A DNA stretch of 64,000 nt from Acridotheres tristis (GCA_037013685.1 CM072906.1:4315001-4379000); one strand, 5' to 3'; shown: positions 21,701 to 32,964, counted from the first letter of the stretch. Program-made: numbers and translations. The notes: generated by a model from the letters alone, not told the origin.

Positions 21701-24700
21701 AAACTCAGGATTTCCTTGGTAATTTCAGATTATGCCTTTAATAGCAAAGAGAAGAGAAATCACAAGCCCTCCCACACAAGATCTGCAGACAGGCTCAGGG
21801 CAGAGCCTGCTTAGCCAGGTACAGAGTGTGGAGGTTTCTGGAAGCCAACCCAAGCTGTTTCCTTTCAGCTCTGAAGAGTCTCAGTCCTTGTCATTGAGGT
21901 TCTCACAGGTTCCACTTGGATCAGAACCACAATGAATGCAAAAACCACCCCTGCAAGAGTCATAAATGGTTTGAACTCACCAAAATACTCCAAAATAACC
22001 ACACTAAACCACACAGACTGACCAACTAATTCAGACACAACAACCTTCCTTAAAGGAAACCATGTTTTGGATTGGTCTGCATTTCATGTGGACTTGTAAG
22101 CTGCCCTCATTATTTTATTTAAAGTTCTGCAGCTATCAGGAGTCTGATGGAGGGATTTCACTCTGTAGCACCCTGCAGAGCTTCTGTAAAGCAACACATG
22201 CAATTAAATCACTGATCACTTGCCAGAAGGCTGCAGTGCACCAACAACCTGCCCACAAATGGAAGAAGATTGAGTTTTGCTCTGCCAAGTCCTCAGCTTC
22301 CCTTTGTTAGCAGCTCCAAAGTCCAGGTTTAGTTGCCATTGGCCACGGAGGTTCAGCCACATCAGAGCTATGGATGTGACTGCTACTCAGGTTATAAACC
22401 ATCCCCTCCTGAGGAAATGCAGCCCTGACCTGGGGCTTTCCATATTTTCAGCCATTAAAAAAAAAAAAAAAAAGACTGATTAGTTCCAAGCCAGAAAAAG
22501 CCTGGGAATCTCTTTTGATTTGCACAACAGGAATCAAGGCAAGGTGGTTGATGTTTGTCCTTCCCATCCTGCCCCACAGGTACTGAAAACGTGTTAAGGG
22601 CCTGCTGTGTCCTGAGCATCCCATTCCTGCTCTACACCAGCTCCATTGCTGCCGTGGGACCCAACACCTCCTGTGAGCCCCTGCTCAGGTGAGGCTCAGC
22701 AAATCTTCTCCAGGGCTCTGTTTGTCCAGTCAAACAGCAGTGGAACTGCAGCCAGGTGGAGATTTGAGCTGTGCCTACCAAGGAGAAGATTTGTGTTCCC
22801 CTTCTGTCTGTTCCTCTTCTCTTTCTTGAAAACCCTTCCTTGCTGCTCTGCCCATTTAGGAATCATGGCTCTTCCCAATCTAAACCTGGCCAGTGATAGC
22901 CCAAGGTCAGAGCTGGGTGGCCCAGGCTGTCCCTGGATCTACAGCCCTGCTCCTCTGAGTCCTAAAATCATTTTCAGATAAGGTTTCAGGTGCTCAAAGT
23001 TTGGGATGTGGCCAAATTACATCCTGCTCTTGGGTCAGGGTTTTTGCTCTCCCTCACAATGAGGCAGCCCAAGGGGCAGGGGATGTCCCACTGCTCCCAG
23101 CTCCTGTCACCAAATGTGGGCAAATCTGATGTAGCATTATCCCAGAAAAATTTAATTGGCCATGAAATCTTAGGGGACAAGATGCACTGGTGTGAACCTG
23201 CCCTGCAGGGTTCAGGTGCAGTCACATCCTTGTGTTACCTGATTCTGACCTGTAAATTGTGCCCTCCTATGCCTCCAAATCCTTTCTCCTGGCAACATGC
23301 CCATGGGGGTTCTCTCCTGGGCTCCTGGATGTCACCACTTCAGGCCATCAGGCTCAACCCTTCTCCTCTGTTTGTGGCTCCCACAAGATTGACCCACAGA
23401 CCCAGAAGCAGCAGCAGAGCTTTTGAAAACCTTCTGTGGCAAAGGTGGCATTTGGATCAATACAAAGACAATGGTCAAAATGACAGTTTTGAGGGGCTTT
23501 TTGCTTTGATCTCCAGAAGTGACTTTGACAATCAGCTGACACCCCTGCTCAGGGCTCAGCATCAGGATACCTTTTGTATTCCTGGGGCAGCAGAAATCCT
23601 GCACCTTGAGAGCAGGGCTGATATTTCCAAAGACTAGGGGCTGAAGTTTTAGGTTAAATTGAAGCTCAGCCTGATGTGTACTATTGGAAAGCTCCTTGCT
23701 GATTTCAAGCCTGGCTGTAGCCACACAAACTGCTCAGCCCCTGGAAATTTGTGTGCCAGGGGAACTGGCTCCAAGTCAAGTGGTGTCTCCACAGGCAGCC
23801 AGGCTGGACACAGCTGCCTGCAGTCACTTGGCTCTAGAAATTTGAGCCCAGCTAGAAAAGACATAACTTAAAATTACCTACAAGCCTAAATTTCATGCTC
23901 ACAAGTAAGTCAAGGCGTAAGCCAGTTGTTTTGAAAAGCATCTAAGCACTCAAATCTGTAGAATAAATGTCTGGCTTATGAAAAAATCCATGAGAGCAAC
24001 TCAATCCACTTGGGACCACGAGCACTGGAGACTGTGTCACTGCAAAGCTGTGGGATTTGGTCACTAGCAAATACAAATACTAAGAATTCATGCAGATACG
24101 GTGACATTCTTGTCAGTATTTTAGGCCTGTGACTTAGAGAGAGATGTGAACAGATGTCTTGAAAAAATCAGCCCCAGATGTTGCCTGATCACAGTCCTTT
24201 GGTTTGTAATGGTGGCACAAGAGGAGCAAGTAAAACCCACCCAGGCTGATGCTCATGGGGTATGAACAGCCTTCCCCTCCACAAAGACAAACAAAACCAC
24301 ACCTGAACCTTTCACCCATTTTGCAGAACACAGATTCTCCCATTACCCTGAGAGGAAACCTTAGAGAGGGGTCTTCATCCTCCAGTTATTTTGATTTTAA
24401 ACGAAGGGAATTAAATAATGGGAGGAGTATCAGCCCTCCCAGTCAAAACTTAGCCCATGTGTCTCAACGGGGAGCCAGGGATGGCAGGGAGCAGCATTAA
24501 TATAACAGGGATAACAGAGAGCAGCTGTTTTCCACACTGAAAGCACAGGTGATGCCTTCCTCCTTCCTCCTCCTCTCCCCATCCCCACCCCATCTGTTCT
24601 GCCCTCTCTCTCACAGCCCATGATCCTGCTTTTTCCTTTTCCTCTGTCCCCCTTCTCCATCATTCCTCGTGGAATTTATTAAACTCCCTTGGAGGTGCTG

Positions 24701-27700
24701 GGGAATTGGCACAGACACAGCGGGAGGAGCCCCTGGCCGGGGTGATGGGCACAGGGATGATGCTCACACCTCAGCATCCCACAATAATAGAAAATGCCTC
24801 TGTCAGTCTCAATCCCTGGGAGACAGGCACTGCGGAGATGCTTTCTGACAATGCTGCTCCAGTCTGATTAGCGTTCACTTATCGGGGATCGTTTTGAAAA
24901 GCAGGAGCATTATGCTGAGCTCTTTGTTACTGCCAAGCTTCAGAGGGGTGGGGGAAGGCACACACAGCAGAGCCCAGGAACAGCAGGCAGGTTTGTCCCT
25001 TTGTGAAGCTGCTGCTTTCAAAAAGCTTTGCAGGGAAAAAAAATTTAAAAAGAAAAAAAAAAAAGAGAAAGCAATTAAAACTAGAACTTCTAGATAACCC
25101 CCCACTAATTGTCTTGGGCCTCTCCTGGGCTTGCAACAAACCTCGCACAATCAATCTTTTGTCTTGCTTGTTTTTTTGGTTTGTCTTGTTCATGCCCTGT
25201 AAACACAGGAGGGGAGGAGGGTCTGGTGATAGAAGCCCAGGGTGTGTGAGGAGTCTGCATTTCTGATGCTCCTCATTTATTTCTGTTGCTGTAGCACAAG
25301 GAGAGCCTGATCTCAGCTGGGATATCTGACACACAACATGCCAGGCTGCTGAACAGGCAACAGCATCAGCCACGTTTTACACAGCGAGATCTGAGCACAG
25401 GGAAGAGAAAACAACTTGCCCAAGGTCAGAGAGCTGAGTCAGAGCTGGCTGAGCCAAGGCCCAGGGTTTGACAGGAGCACCTCTGCTGCAGATGTGCTGT
25501 GTGAAGTCCTCCAGGGCCACTGAACCCTTCCAGGAGATCTATCCGAGCCCATCTGCCCCAGGAGGGTGAGGATTCCTCTTTGCTCTGCCTGGGGCACCCC
25601 ATGCCTGGCTGATCCTGGTTTGCCAGGGTGGATTTCTCTTGGATGGCAGAATATAGAGTAAATTAATGTAAAAAAGGGAAGAAAGTCTCCAGCAGCACAT
25701 GGAGGGAGAGGGAACTGATCTAAGCTACTCAGGGGAGCACAGGAGCAAGTGGATGCTCCTTCCCAGTGCTGCAAGCCAGGTTTCTTCAGTCCAGAGCCCT
25801 CTGGAGATGTTTAATCAAATCCCATGATGGCCTCAGGCTGATCTAAAACCACTGGGATGAAATTCTGACACCCCATGGGGAACAGAGCTGCTTTCTGCAT
25901 TGTCCTTGGAATTATTCCAGGCCCTGTGAGGCCATTCCATGAGATCCCCCAGGCTTTCCCCTTGGCAGCTGTAAGGTGGCAGCCTGTGGAGCAGGTTGTT
26001 TTCCACTGCCACAACCCAGGGTTCCCTGCTTGTCCTTGGCCATGGGTCCTGTGCTTCCCCTTCCCCTCAGGGGTAATTTGTGTGGGGAGATGAAGGAGCA
26101 ATCCCAGCTGATTGCAAGGCTTGCAGCTCCACCACATCCCCAGCAAACACCTCCCAACTTTAATCAACTCTGTGAGAAAATTAAGTAGCAGTTTCTCCTT
26201 TTAGTTTATGGCTCATGAGAGGCTTTTCTCTGCCTCTAATGGAAAAGTGAAGTAGAACTGCTCTCATTTCCTTGCCCTCCATCTTCTTGTGCTCTTTCCA
26301 CCTTGCTCAGCTTCTGTGAGTTGCTTAAAAATGTAACTCTGCTGCCTTCTAATTGGCCTGATGGAATTTATTTCAATCATGCTATTAGACAAAACTAAAT
26401 CCAGCTCTGAGAAACCAGTGCCCCCATGCAAACCTGCCTGTGAAGCTCCTGAGTTCCTTGGAGCCTTATTCCTCCCAAAGCACAGCGAGGAGCTCAGACC
26501 CCACAGCTCCCGGGCAGCAGAAATCCTGGGCAGCAGGGACCACAGAGCAGTCCAGGCTGGGACAGATGTCCCTGAGCCCTGAGCTCTGCTCCAGGCTCAC
26601 TCTCTGTCTCCCACAATGTTCCAGAGGAGATGAGGACACTGAGTACAGCGGGGAAGTGGAGCTGCCCTACGGCAAGACAAAAGCCATGGCAGAAAAAATT
26701 GTGCTTGAAGCCAACGGAAAAAAGGTACAAAATCCACCCCTGGAATGACAGCACAGGCCAGGGGAAACAGAGAGGTGGTTGGAGAGACCCCACAGCTCCT
26801 GTCTAAATGTGTATCCAAGCTCTGCCTGGATTTGATGCATGAAACACATTGTCCTAAGCCTCCCAAAACCTGATATTCCCACCTCAGCAGGGAGCTGCCA
26901 GACTCTCCCAGGATCAAAGGGTGCTTCCCTTCGAGCCTGGGCTTCAGCTCCAGCAGGAGTGTGACTCTGGAAAGGGCTGGGCTAAATTAGGGCCGAAGGA
27001 ACCAGTTTCACCTAGTTCATACTGAAAAAAAAGTGTAATTTCCAGGCTTTCTAGAGTGATTTCAGAATTAAAAATATTGGTGTACCCAGAACCAGCCCCC
27101 TACCCAAGGTAGCTGTGCAGTGTTTCAGACTGGCAGTGCAGTCAGCAGACATATAAGTCCTTCTAGACGATGAAGAATGTAAAAATGAGATTTGTGCTTT
27201 AAACCACTGCCTGGAGCATCTCTCCCCTGGTCCCAGTTTGAGGCCCCCGTTGGGCTGGCTTGCTGTGGTACCTGGTTTTGGTTGTTGCAAATCCTCTTTA
27301 ATGCAGCACAACTGCAGAGGAGTTCAAGGAGCACCATGTGGGTGCAGGTGTGCTGTGAGGAAAAAAAAAAAAATCAAACTAGGCACCTCCTTGTGTTTTT
27401 AGGGACCCAAAGCAGGTGCCAAGTATGCACAGCACCTCTGCAAATGTTGACTCCTCTAGGCCAGTATTCCCAGGGTTTGGGTTTATCTGGGAAACCCAGT
27501 GTCACTGGGGAAGATTCCACCCCTGGATCCATCCAGACTGGATCCATCCACTGGCATCCCTCTCTGATTTTACAGCTGAGCAATGGTGGCACACTCAGGA
27601 CCTGTGTCATCCGTGCCAACACCGTGTATGGGGAGAAGGCAGCGTTCCTCCAGGAGCTCTATCTGCTTGCCAGAGCCAGGAATGGTGTTCTGAACTACCT

Positions 27701-29076
27701 GGAGCCTGAAAACACCGAGAGGAATCACACCTACGTGGGTGGGTGAAGGGCTCAGCTCTTTCGTGGGTGCTACCAGCTTTAGTCACAGGGGATTTTACAT
27801 GTCAGCTTAGCCATAATCTCCCCAGAGAGATGAGTATGGTGAACGAGCACAGATGGGTTTGGAACCACAAAACTTAGACTGGTGAAAGGATTTTAAGAGC
27901 AGTTTCTTATTACTACTGTTTTCCTGGGAAGGGTTTTTTCTTTCCCTTTGAGAAGTGTTTCAGGGATATATGGGGGGCAGAGAGAAATTCTGGCTTTGTT
28001 TTTTAAAGTGTTTTTTCTAGGAAAATACCCTTCTTCGTTAGGAAAAAGAATTAAACTACCACTACTTGTCAAGTTCTTTACAGAAAAGGCTGCACTATAT
28101 AACCAGTTTTAGCAAGCACAAGAAATTACTCACAAAACCTATAGGAAGAATTTGTTTTGGTGCCTTTCAGGGGGGTATAATCCAGCATTAGATCATGCAG
28201 GCATTCAGTGATTTCTGTGCAGTACACTTACATATTTTTTTCCAAAAGTGCAGATTTTGAAAGTGCTGTTAGAGAAGAATCAGGCCCAGATAAATCAAGT
28301 GACTCCTTCAAAGGCTCACAGCAGAGGCAGGATAAAACCCTGGAGCACTGCCTCCTATTCATCCTGCTCTCACTACAAAACACTGCCCTTTTGCTTCACA
28401 TGAACCAGGATCACAAGGCACATTAATTGTCCAGCTCAAAGGGGAGACCAAAGGTTTAAAGGATCCTGGAGGCCTGGATTAACTACTCAGCCTCTCTGCA
28501 GCACAGCTGAGCACACGATGAGTGCCTCCCTGCCTCCCAGCACTAAAGCTGCAGACCCAATGCACTCATTCTGCATTACACAGGGAAACCGAGCTCCTCC
28601 TGACTGCCTGTTTCTCTCCCTCTCTCATTTCTCCAGGGAATGTGGCATGGATGCATGTCCTTGCAGCAAGGAACCTGCAGCTGAAGCCAGAGCAGCTGGC
28701 AGGACAGGTGTATTACTGCTATGATGACACTCCCAGCAGGAAGGGTTTCCTGGTCAGGCTCCAGCTGCTGTCCAGTGCAGACCCCTCGGTGAGGCTGGGC
28801 TCTCACATCCCCTACTGGAAGATGTGGTTGGTGATACAGCTGCACAGGGTCATCAGGGCCATCCTGTCCCCTTTCTGGAGGCCACAGCCCTTCCTCAACG
28901 TGCCCCTGCTCAACACCATAGTCACCAGCTTCTCCTTTGAGACAGACAAGGCTTCCAGGCATTTTGGGTACAAACCCCTGTTCACGTGGCAGGAGAGCAG
29001 GCTCAGGACTGCACAGTGGCTGAGAGCAGCTGCAGGGAGCCTGGCACCCCCCCAGCTGCATGGAAAAAAGAACTAA
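15640..29076 (+). CDS. HSD3B7: 3-beta-hydroxysteroid dehydrogenase family, HSD3B7-like; full gene span
   Basis: Exons 15640-15787, 19403-19558, 22580-22688, 26625-26724, 27576-27738 and 28637-29076 join in phase to 371 codons plus TAA, the usual family length. The family oxidises the 3-beta-hydroxyl of delta-5 sterols with NAD+ and shifts the double bond, at the ER membrane; HSD3B7 acts on 7-alpha-hydroxylated C27 sterols in bile-acid synthesis. Seen here are the Rossmann loop TGGCGFVW at 10-17 (third Gly is Trp), Asp37 ending beta-2 (NAD preference), YTSS at 120-123, catalytic Tyr153-x3-Lys157, YVGNVAWMHVLAAR at 224-237, a hydrophobic stretch at about 285-302 and a FGYKPLFTW motif at 335-343. 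YVGNVAWMHVLAAR fits HSD3B7 rather than HSD3B1/2, which have AHILALR. The ATG has a strong Kozak context (GAAATGG). The family call is very secure; one-to-one orthology is not. Confidence 0.88.
15788..19402 (+). other. HSD3B7: HSD3B7-like intron 1 (3.6 kb)
   Basis: Donor GTAAGA; acceptor after a long poly-T tract (19359 on) and TTTTTCTGCAG. The middle contains a fossil CR1-like LINE on the minus strand, listed separately. Other open frames are not supported by splice sites or recognisable protein motifs. Confidence 0.85.
17280..18050 (-). mobile_element. Fossil CR1-like LINE fragment with reverse-transcriptase remnants
   Basis: On the minus strand the sequence near 17425-17470 reads FIKNLADLFIKSADNIRLGG, which aligns with FINDL...KFADDTKLGG, the catalytic box of CR1 reverse transcriptase. 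Just upstream on that strand (about 17470-17515), after a frame change, lies GALQG...LFDCFHQ, aligning with GVPQG...LFNIFIN. The catalytic ADD is ADN, and frameshifts and stops are present, so the copy is dead and old. The plus-strand text around 17640-17770 (CAAGATAGATGACATCAACC, TTGTTCTTGACAAATCCATG) is the familiar antisense look of this LINE group. Confidence 0.8.
19403..19558 (+). CDS. HSD3B7: HSD3B7-like coding exon 2 (residues 50-102)
   Basis: Encodes STRVTVTRGDIRDPDVLLAA, then VHVVLHSAALVDYRG and ends VNVGG. GDIRD corresponds to the GDV/GDI-D strand that contacts the adenine, and HVVLHSAALVD to the family's HVVIHTAGLVD. Phase is 1 in and 1 out; the donor GTGAGC lies inside a run of five G, fixed by the frame with exon 3. 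Confidence 0.92.
19559..22579 (+). other. HSD3B7: HSD3B7-like intron 2 (3.0 kb)
   Basis: Donor GTGAGC, acceptor CCTGCCCCACAG. It holds a (TA)n run at 20550-20567 and a poly-A run at 22457-22473; nothing else is recognisable. Confidence 0.85.
20550..20567. repeat. (TA)n microsatellite
   Basis: A short perfect TA repeat in intron 2. Confidence 0.9.
22580..22688 (+). CDS. HSD3B7: HSD3B7-like coding exon 3 (residues 102-138)
   Basis: Encodes GTENVLRACCVLSIPFLLYT followed by SSIAAVGPN. GT-NVL-AC is the family GT-N-EAC helix, and YTSS carries the Ser that assists catalysis. The usual Glu after SSI/SSM (SSIEV, SSMEV) is Ala125 here. This exon is short and has no long open frame of its own; it was found from splice sites and phase. 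Confidence 0.92.
22689..26624 (+). other. HSD3B7: HSD3B7-like intron 3 (3.9 kb)
   Basis: Donor GTGAGG, acceptor CACAATGTTCCAG. It contains a pyrimidine-rich tract on the plus strand at 24550-24664 and A-rich patches at about 25036-25078. No further exon or repeat family is recognised. Confidence 0.85.
24550..24664. repeat. Polypyrimidine-rich tract in intron 3
   Basis: CCTTCCTCC-type sequence with very few purines between 24552 and 24664, interrupted near 24618. It is low complexity and could give false splice-acceptor predictions. Confidence 0.75.
26625..26724 (+). CDS. HSD3B7: HSD3B7-like coding exon 4 with the Tyr-x3-Lys site (residues 138-171)
   Basis: Completes Arg138 and encodes GDEDTEYSGEVELPYGKTKA, then MAEKIVLEANGKK. 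Tyr153 and Lys157 form the catalytic YxxxK; the usual PY-P-x-SK is PYGKTK, with Thr for Ser and Gly for Pro. LEANGKK matches the family LEANGRK. The acceptor is CAG before AGG; the frame rules out the alternative AG two bases on. Confidence 0.92.
26725..27575 (+). other. HSD3B7: HSD3B7-like intron 4 (851 bp)
   Basis: Donor GTACAA is weaker than the others; acceptor CTCTGATTTTACAG. A poly-A run lies at 27361-27373. Near the 3' end CTGGATCCATC occurs twice, 14 bp apart. Confidence 0.85.
27576..27738 (+). CDS. HSD3B7: HSD3B7-like coding exon 5 (residues 172-226)
   Basis: Encodes LSNGGTLRTCVIRANTVYGE, then a loop and HTYVG. GG-L-TC-IR-VYGE matches the family GG-LxTCALRPxxIYGE, but the usual Arg-Pro is Arg-Ala. 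The exact donor is GTGGGT at 27739, set by the join YVG|NVAW; a second GT (GTGAAG) lies four bases later and would shift the frame. Confidence 0.92.
27739..28636 (+). other. HSD3B7: HSD3B7-like intron 5 (898 bp)
   Basis: Acceptor CTCTCTCATTTCTCCAG after a strong pyrimidine tract. Nothing else recognised. Confidence 0.85.
28637..29076 (+). CDS. HSD3B7: HSD3B7-like last coding exon (residues 226-371)
   Basis: Opens with GNVAWMHVLAAR, the HSD3B7-type motif, then GQVYYCYDDTPSRKGF (family GQVYFCYDGSPYRSYE), a hydrophobic segment around YWKMWLVIQLHRVIRAIL that probably anchors in the ER membrane, PLLNTIVTSFSFETDKA and HFGYKPLFTWQESRLRT. It ends GKKN: a dilysine near the terminus, but not in the exact KKXX spacing for ER retrieval. 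It is one long exon, as in other genes of this family. Confidence 0.94.
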
Positions 29077-29590
29077 ACGGCATTTTTGGGGTAAGGAGGG
29101 AGGTGACCACAGCAGCAGGGTTCACCTGAGCTTCACAACCTGCACGGGGCTGTGGCAGGAGCTTGGCAAACACAGAAATCCTGGGATAGAGAGAAGGAGA
29201 AAAAACTCACAGGCTGCAAGCCATACCCTTGCCATGCCAAAATCTCAGCTATTTTGGGCTATTTGGGCATTTGAAACCTTCCCTGCACACACCCAGGGTT
29301 TGCTGGCCTCCCTCACTCCCACGGTGTCACCACTGCAAGGTGACTTGTGGGAGCAAGAGAGAACGAGCTCAGGTGGGAGATGGTGGCCAGCAAACCCCTT
29401 TGGGGTAAAATCAGTGAGCCAGTTTTGTTCCACAGCCTGGGGAACCATGGTCTCAGACATTTGGTGGGGCAGCTGTACCTGGCTCAGACACTGAAGGGCT
29501 CTTCAAGTGATAGTTTTGGGGAGACAAGTAAAACACAGCAGGTTCTTGCTCTGATTTAGGGTTTAATAAAAAGAAAAAAAATATATTCCT
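29077..29590 (+). other. HSD3B7: 3' UTR of the HSD3B7-like gene
   Basis: About 500 bases from the stop to the poly(A) region. An A-rich stretch follows the AATAAA at 29565. The 144-codon frame at 29060-29494 overlaps the stop in another frame and shows no known domain. Confidence 0.75.
29565..29570 (+). terminator. HSD3B7: Polyadenylation signal of the HSD3B7-like gene
   Basis: AATAAA, 488 bases after the TAA, is the first canonical signal downstream and fits a compact avian 3' UTR. Confidence 0.8.
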
Positions 29591-31835
29591 TTTTCCAAAA
29601 CTGCCTTTTGCAAGATGCTTCCTGTTATTCTTTACATGTGGAATACTGAATATCTATTTTGAAATATTATCCTTATAAAAGAAAAACCTCCCATCTTTTG
29701 TCCTAAATCAGCATAGGCTGATTTACCTTTTAATTGTGTGGATGGAGAACTGATGTCTACAAGCTTGAAGGTGGGATTCACGTAGTTTATAACTCCAAAT
29801 CTCTTCCCACAGAGCACTCCAGTGGAAAGCAAAGCAGGTTAAAGCCCATGCTCAGCTGCTGTGCTGGCAGAAAGCAACTTCAAGTGAAGGCCTTAGGGGC
29901 TGCATTTATGCTAAATAATGTTTGAGCTCCAGGAATAAGAGGTCATTTCAGCTCCTTCCAGGGCACTGGAGCTGCACAGCCCATCTGGGAGCAGCATTCC
30001 ACACATGAGATTTTCCTCACACAGATGGGGAGGGCACTTCCAGGAGATTCACAGCAAAACTGTGGTTTCTATCAGTTTATCAGCTTCTCTATTTTTAAGA
30101 CTTGCAGAGAGGCTGGTAAATCTACATTATGCAAAACTGAGATTTCAGTTTTCATTTGAGCTTGGAGGAATGGGTTATTTTTACATTACTGGCTCAAATC
30201 GAAAATTAACTCTGCTAACATCACACTTCTGTGTTCTGTGAATCTGTACCCTTCAGTGTTCCTGGAGTAAAAGTGTGCACATACACAAATAGAAGCTTAT
30301 TTTAATTACGAGTGCCCTGATACTCCTGAAAAAGCAAGTTTCAGCATGACATCCTTGATGGAAATCATGAAAATTTGCTTCCTGTTAGTCCTGGTAATTA
30401 CCCAGGAAGGAAAGTGGAGCAATACAGTGAGAGCTGCCAAGTTAAATTTGCCAGAATTTGCACTCACAAGAGAATTCTTCTTCAAAATGAGCTTACAGAT
30501 CAGAAATCAGTTGCTCTGGTAATTCATTACTAAGCTCATATAACATAAATATGGCCCAAACTGTTGCAATCTGCTCACAGAGAACTTGAAAAGGTGAAGT
30601 GTATAAATTACCAGTTCCCTACTATTTTTCCCCTTTCAGTTGTGTTGGGGGGTGGGGTTAAGAAAGGGGATAATAAGATTTCTGATTTTTCGATATTCAC
30701 TAAAAGTCTCCTTGCAGTTTTTTTGCCATTATCCAAACGGTAGCTGGCAACTCTAAGAGTGTGACAAACAAAACACACCCTCAATTCCTCATGCACATCC
30801 CAGAGCATCTCCACGGTGCATCAGTGTTGGCCTCAACAGGTTTTGGTGGCTCTGAAGTGATGGATTTATCCTGCCAAAAAAGAGCCACTGGGTGGAGCTG
30901 CGAGGCTGGGAACAGGTCCCTCCTGCTGGAGCCTGGCTGGGACTGAGCTGCGCTCTGCAAGGACTGAAATCCCTGCCCAGGCAGCGAGGCTGAAGGCTCT
31001 GTCCTCAGCCTGTGGCACTGGGAATTCTGGCCTTCCCTCCTCTGGCTGGAAGCAATCCTCATTTTATCTGCATGTAGCCCTATAATCAAAGACAACGAGG
31101 AAATGCTTTTTTTCCGCTCAGAGCTCATTAGAAAATAACAAAAGTTTGCTTTTTGGTTTTAAAAATAGGACGAATTTTGGCGCTCTGACCTCTGAGAAGC
31201 CTTGCACAAGCACAACAGGCTGATGCCTTCAGCCCCAGTCTCTCAGGAATTTCTTTGTGGGATTTGGAGCTGCTGCAGATATCAGATGGGAGAGTTGTCA
31301 AGCCCCAGCACTATCCCAGAGATTAATGCCTTACAAGCTTGCCTGCTTTCATAAACCTTGCTGGGAACCTCATCATGCTTTTGTTCCTGTCCTGCTCATC
31401 ATCACCTATGATTCTGATGCTTATCAGAGTGCAGATGACATGCAGGATAAGCAGAAGGGATTTTCAAAGGTGGTTAAGTGCTGGGTTTTTCAAAAGTATC
31501 TGAATTAGCTGGCTGCTCAGCTTTTTAAATACCTACTCACCTCCCAAGCTTTGCAAAAGCAACCAGAGGATTCCCTTTCCCTGGTCATGGTAAAAATAGG
31601 GGGAAAAGTTAGACAGCAAAGACTCTGTGCTATTTTCCAAAAAGATGAGTAAGCTTCCTTTGGCTGCCCTGCCTTTTGGCTCCTCCAAGCTAATGCTGCT
31701 GCAGACTTCCTCTTAGATCCTTGATTTTATCAGATTATAACTTGTTTTCCCCTGGCAATGCTTTAATTCTTTCTACTGCATTGGGTTGTCATTGGCTTTT
31801 CTTTTCAGGGTCTCAGCCTTATTATGTAACAGCAG

Positions 31836-31866
31836 CAGCAAAAAAAAAAAAAAAGAGAAAAGAAAA
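31836..31866. repeat. A-rich simple sequence
   Basis: A run of A with scattered G following GCAGCAGC. Not attached to a recognisable retroposed body. Confidence 0.8.
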
Positions 31867-32246
31867 AATATTTCAGATCTGTTTCTACTTCAGGAGAGGA
31901 GCCTTTGTGCACAATTACTCATCCAAGAGATTCAGCAGGTATAACTGCTTCCCCCAGGGGCTCCATTATATAATTGGATTTCAGCCATACAAATTAAATC
32001 CTATCTTACCCCTTAGTTAAGCCAGGCAGTAAGTATTTAATGCTAATATCCCTGACAACTATTGCAGGGAGAAGCAGAGCTGAAGCACAGAGGAGACAGA
32101 TGCAGCAATCTCTGCAGCAGGAGCAGGGAGGATGAGCAAGGACTGACACCTGCTTGTACTTCCAGCAAGGCTTAACTTCCCCAGGACTCCATGGCTCAGC
32201 TGGGGTGGCTGTGTGGCTGGAGCAGGGCTCTCCTTTGGTTTTCCAT

Positions 32247-32515
32247 GCTCCGGGAATGTTGCCGTGTGTGCTCTGAGCGCTCGGCCCCCAACACGCACAC
32301 TTCAAAGAGCCACATGCCTAACCCTGTTCGAGCTTCTCTGCAAGCCTCTGTTCTTGTGCAACGTCTGAAGGAAGCAAATTTAGCAATATTAAAACTCAAG
32401 CCAAACACAAAACCAAGCAAAGGATCCCCAAATTAAAAAGAAAATCTCGACTGAGTTACTCATTCATCTGCATTTTCTGCCGCGTTGGGCCTTCTCCCGG
32501 CGTGTTCCTGTGAGA
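32247..32515. other. Weak CpG-enriched interval
   Basis: Two sub-blocks, 32247-32300 (GCCGTG, GAGCGCTCGG, ACACGC) and 32478-32510 (GCCGCGTTGGG, TCCCGGCGTG), carry several CpGs in otherwise CpG-poor DNA. Possible regulatory element; no gene start visible. Confidence 0.35.
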
Positions 32516-32882
32516 CAAAGCCCTCTGGGCAGAGCCCATCTCTTTTGGTGTCTGGTACATCAGTCACAGAGTCAGGGCATGGTAATAAAGCAAAATAGAT
32601 TCATGGTAGGAGTTAAACCAGTCGGTCTGGTCCTGTAATTGGAACATAATCTCATATTGACAGTGTTTAACTCAGGATGTGCGGGGAGCAGATGGCACCA
32701 GGCCAGGCTCCATTGGAAAGATGTTTTCCAAGTCCAGCTCCTGAACCTCAGGTGAGGTGTTGGAAGCTTTGCTTCCCCAAAAGGGCCTTGAGCCCCTCAC
32801 CAATGCAGGTTAAAGCCCCACACCCTGCTCTGCCTGGAGCCTGCAGCTGGCTGCCAGGAGCTGCTGTGGGAGCACTGGGACA

Positions 32883-32964
32883 GATGGGAACAGCATCCAA
32901 AGGGCAAGAGGCTCCAGGTCTGCTGGGAACAGCTTCCAAAAGGCTGGGAACAGCTTCCAAAAGG
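32883..32964. repeat. 21-bp unit in about three copies
   Basis: Two identical 21-bp copies beginning CTGGGAACAGC at 32923 and 32944, preceded by a diverged copy at about 32883. Confidence 0.88.

Noticed and set aside
15640..29076. HSD3B7-like gene as a pseudogene because of Trp17
   Set aside because: All six exons splice in frame to 371 codons with proper GT-AG sites and a poly(A) signal; one missense change does not make a pseudogene.
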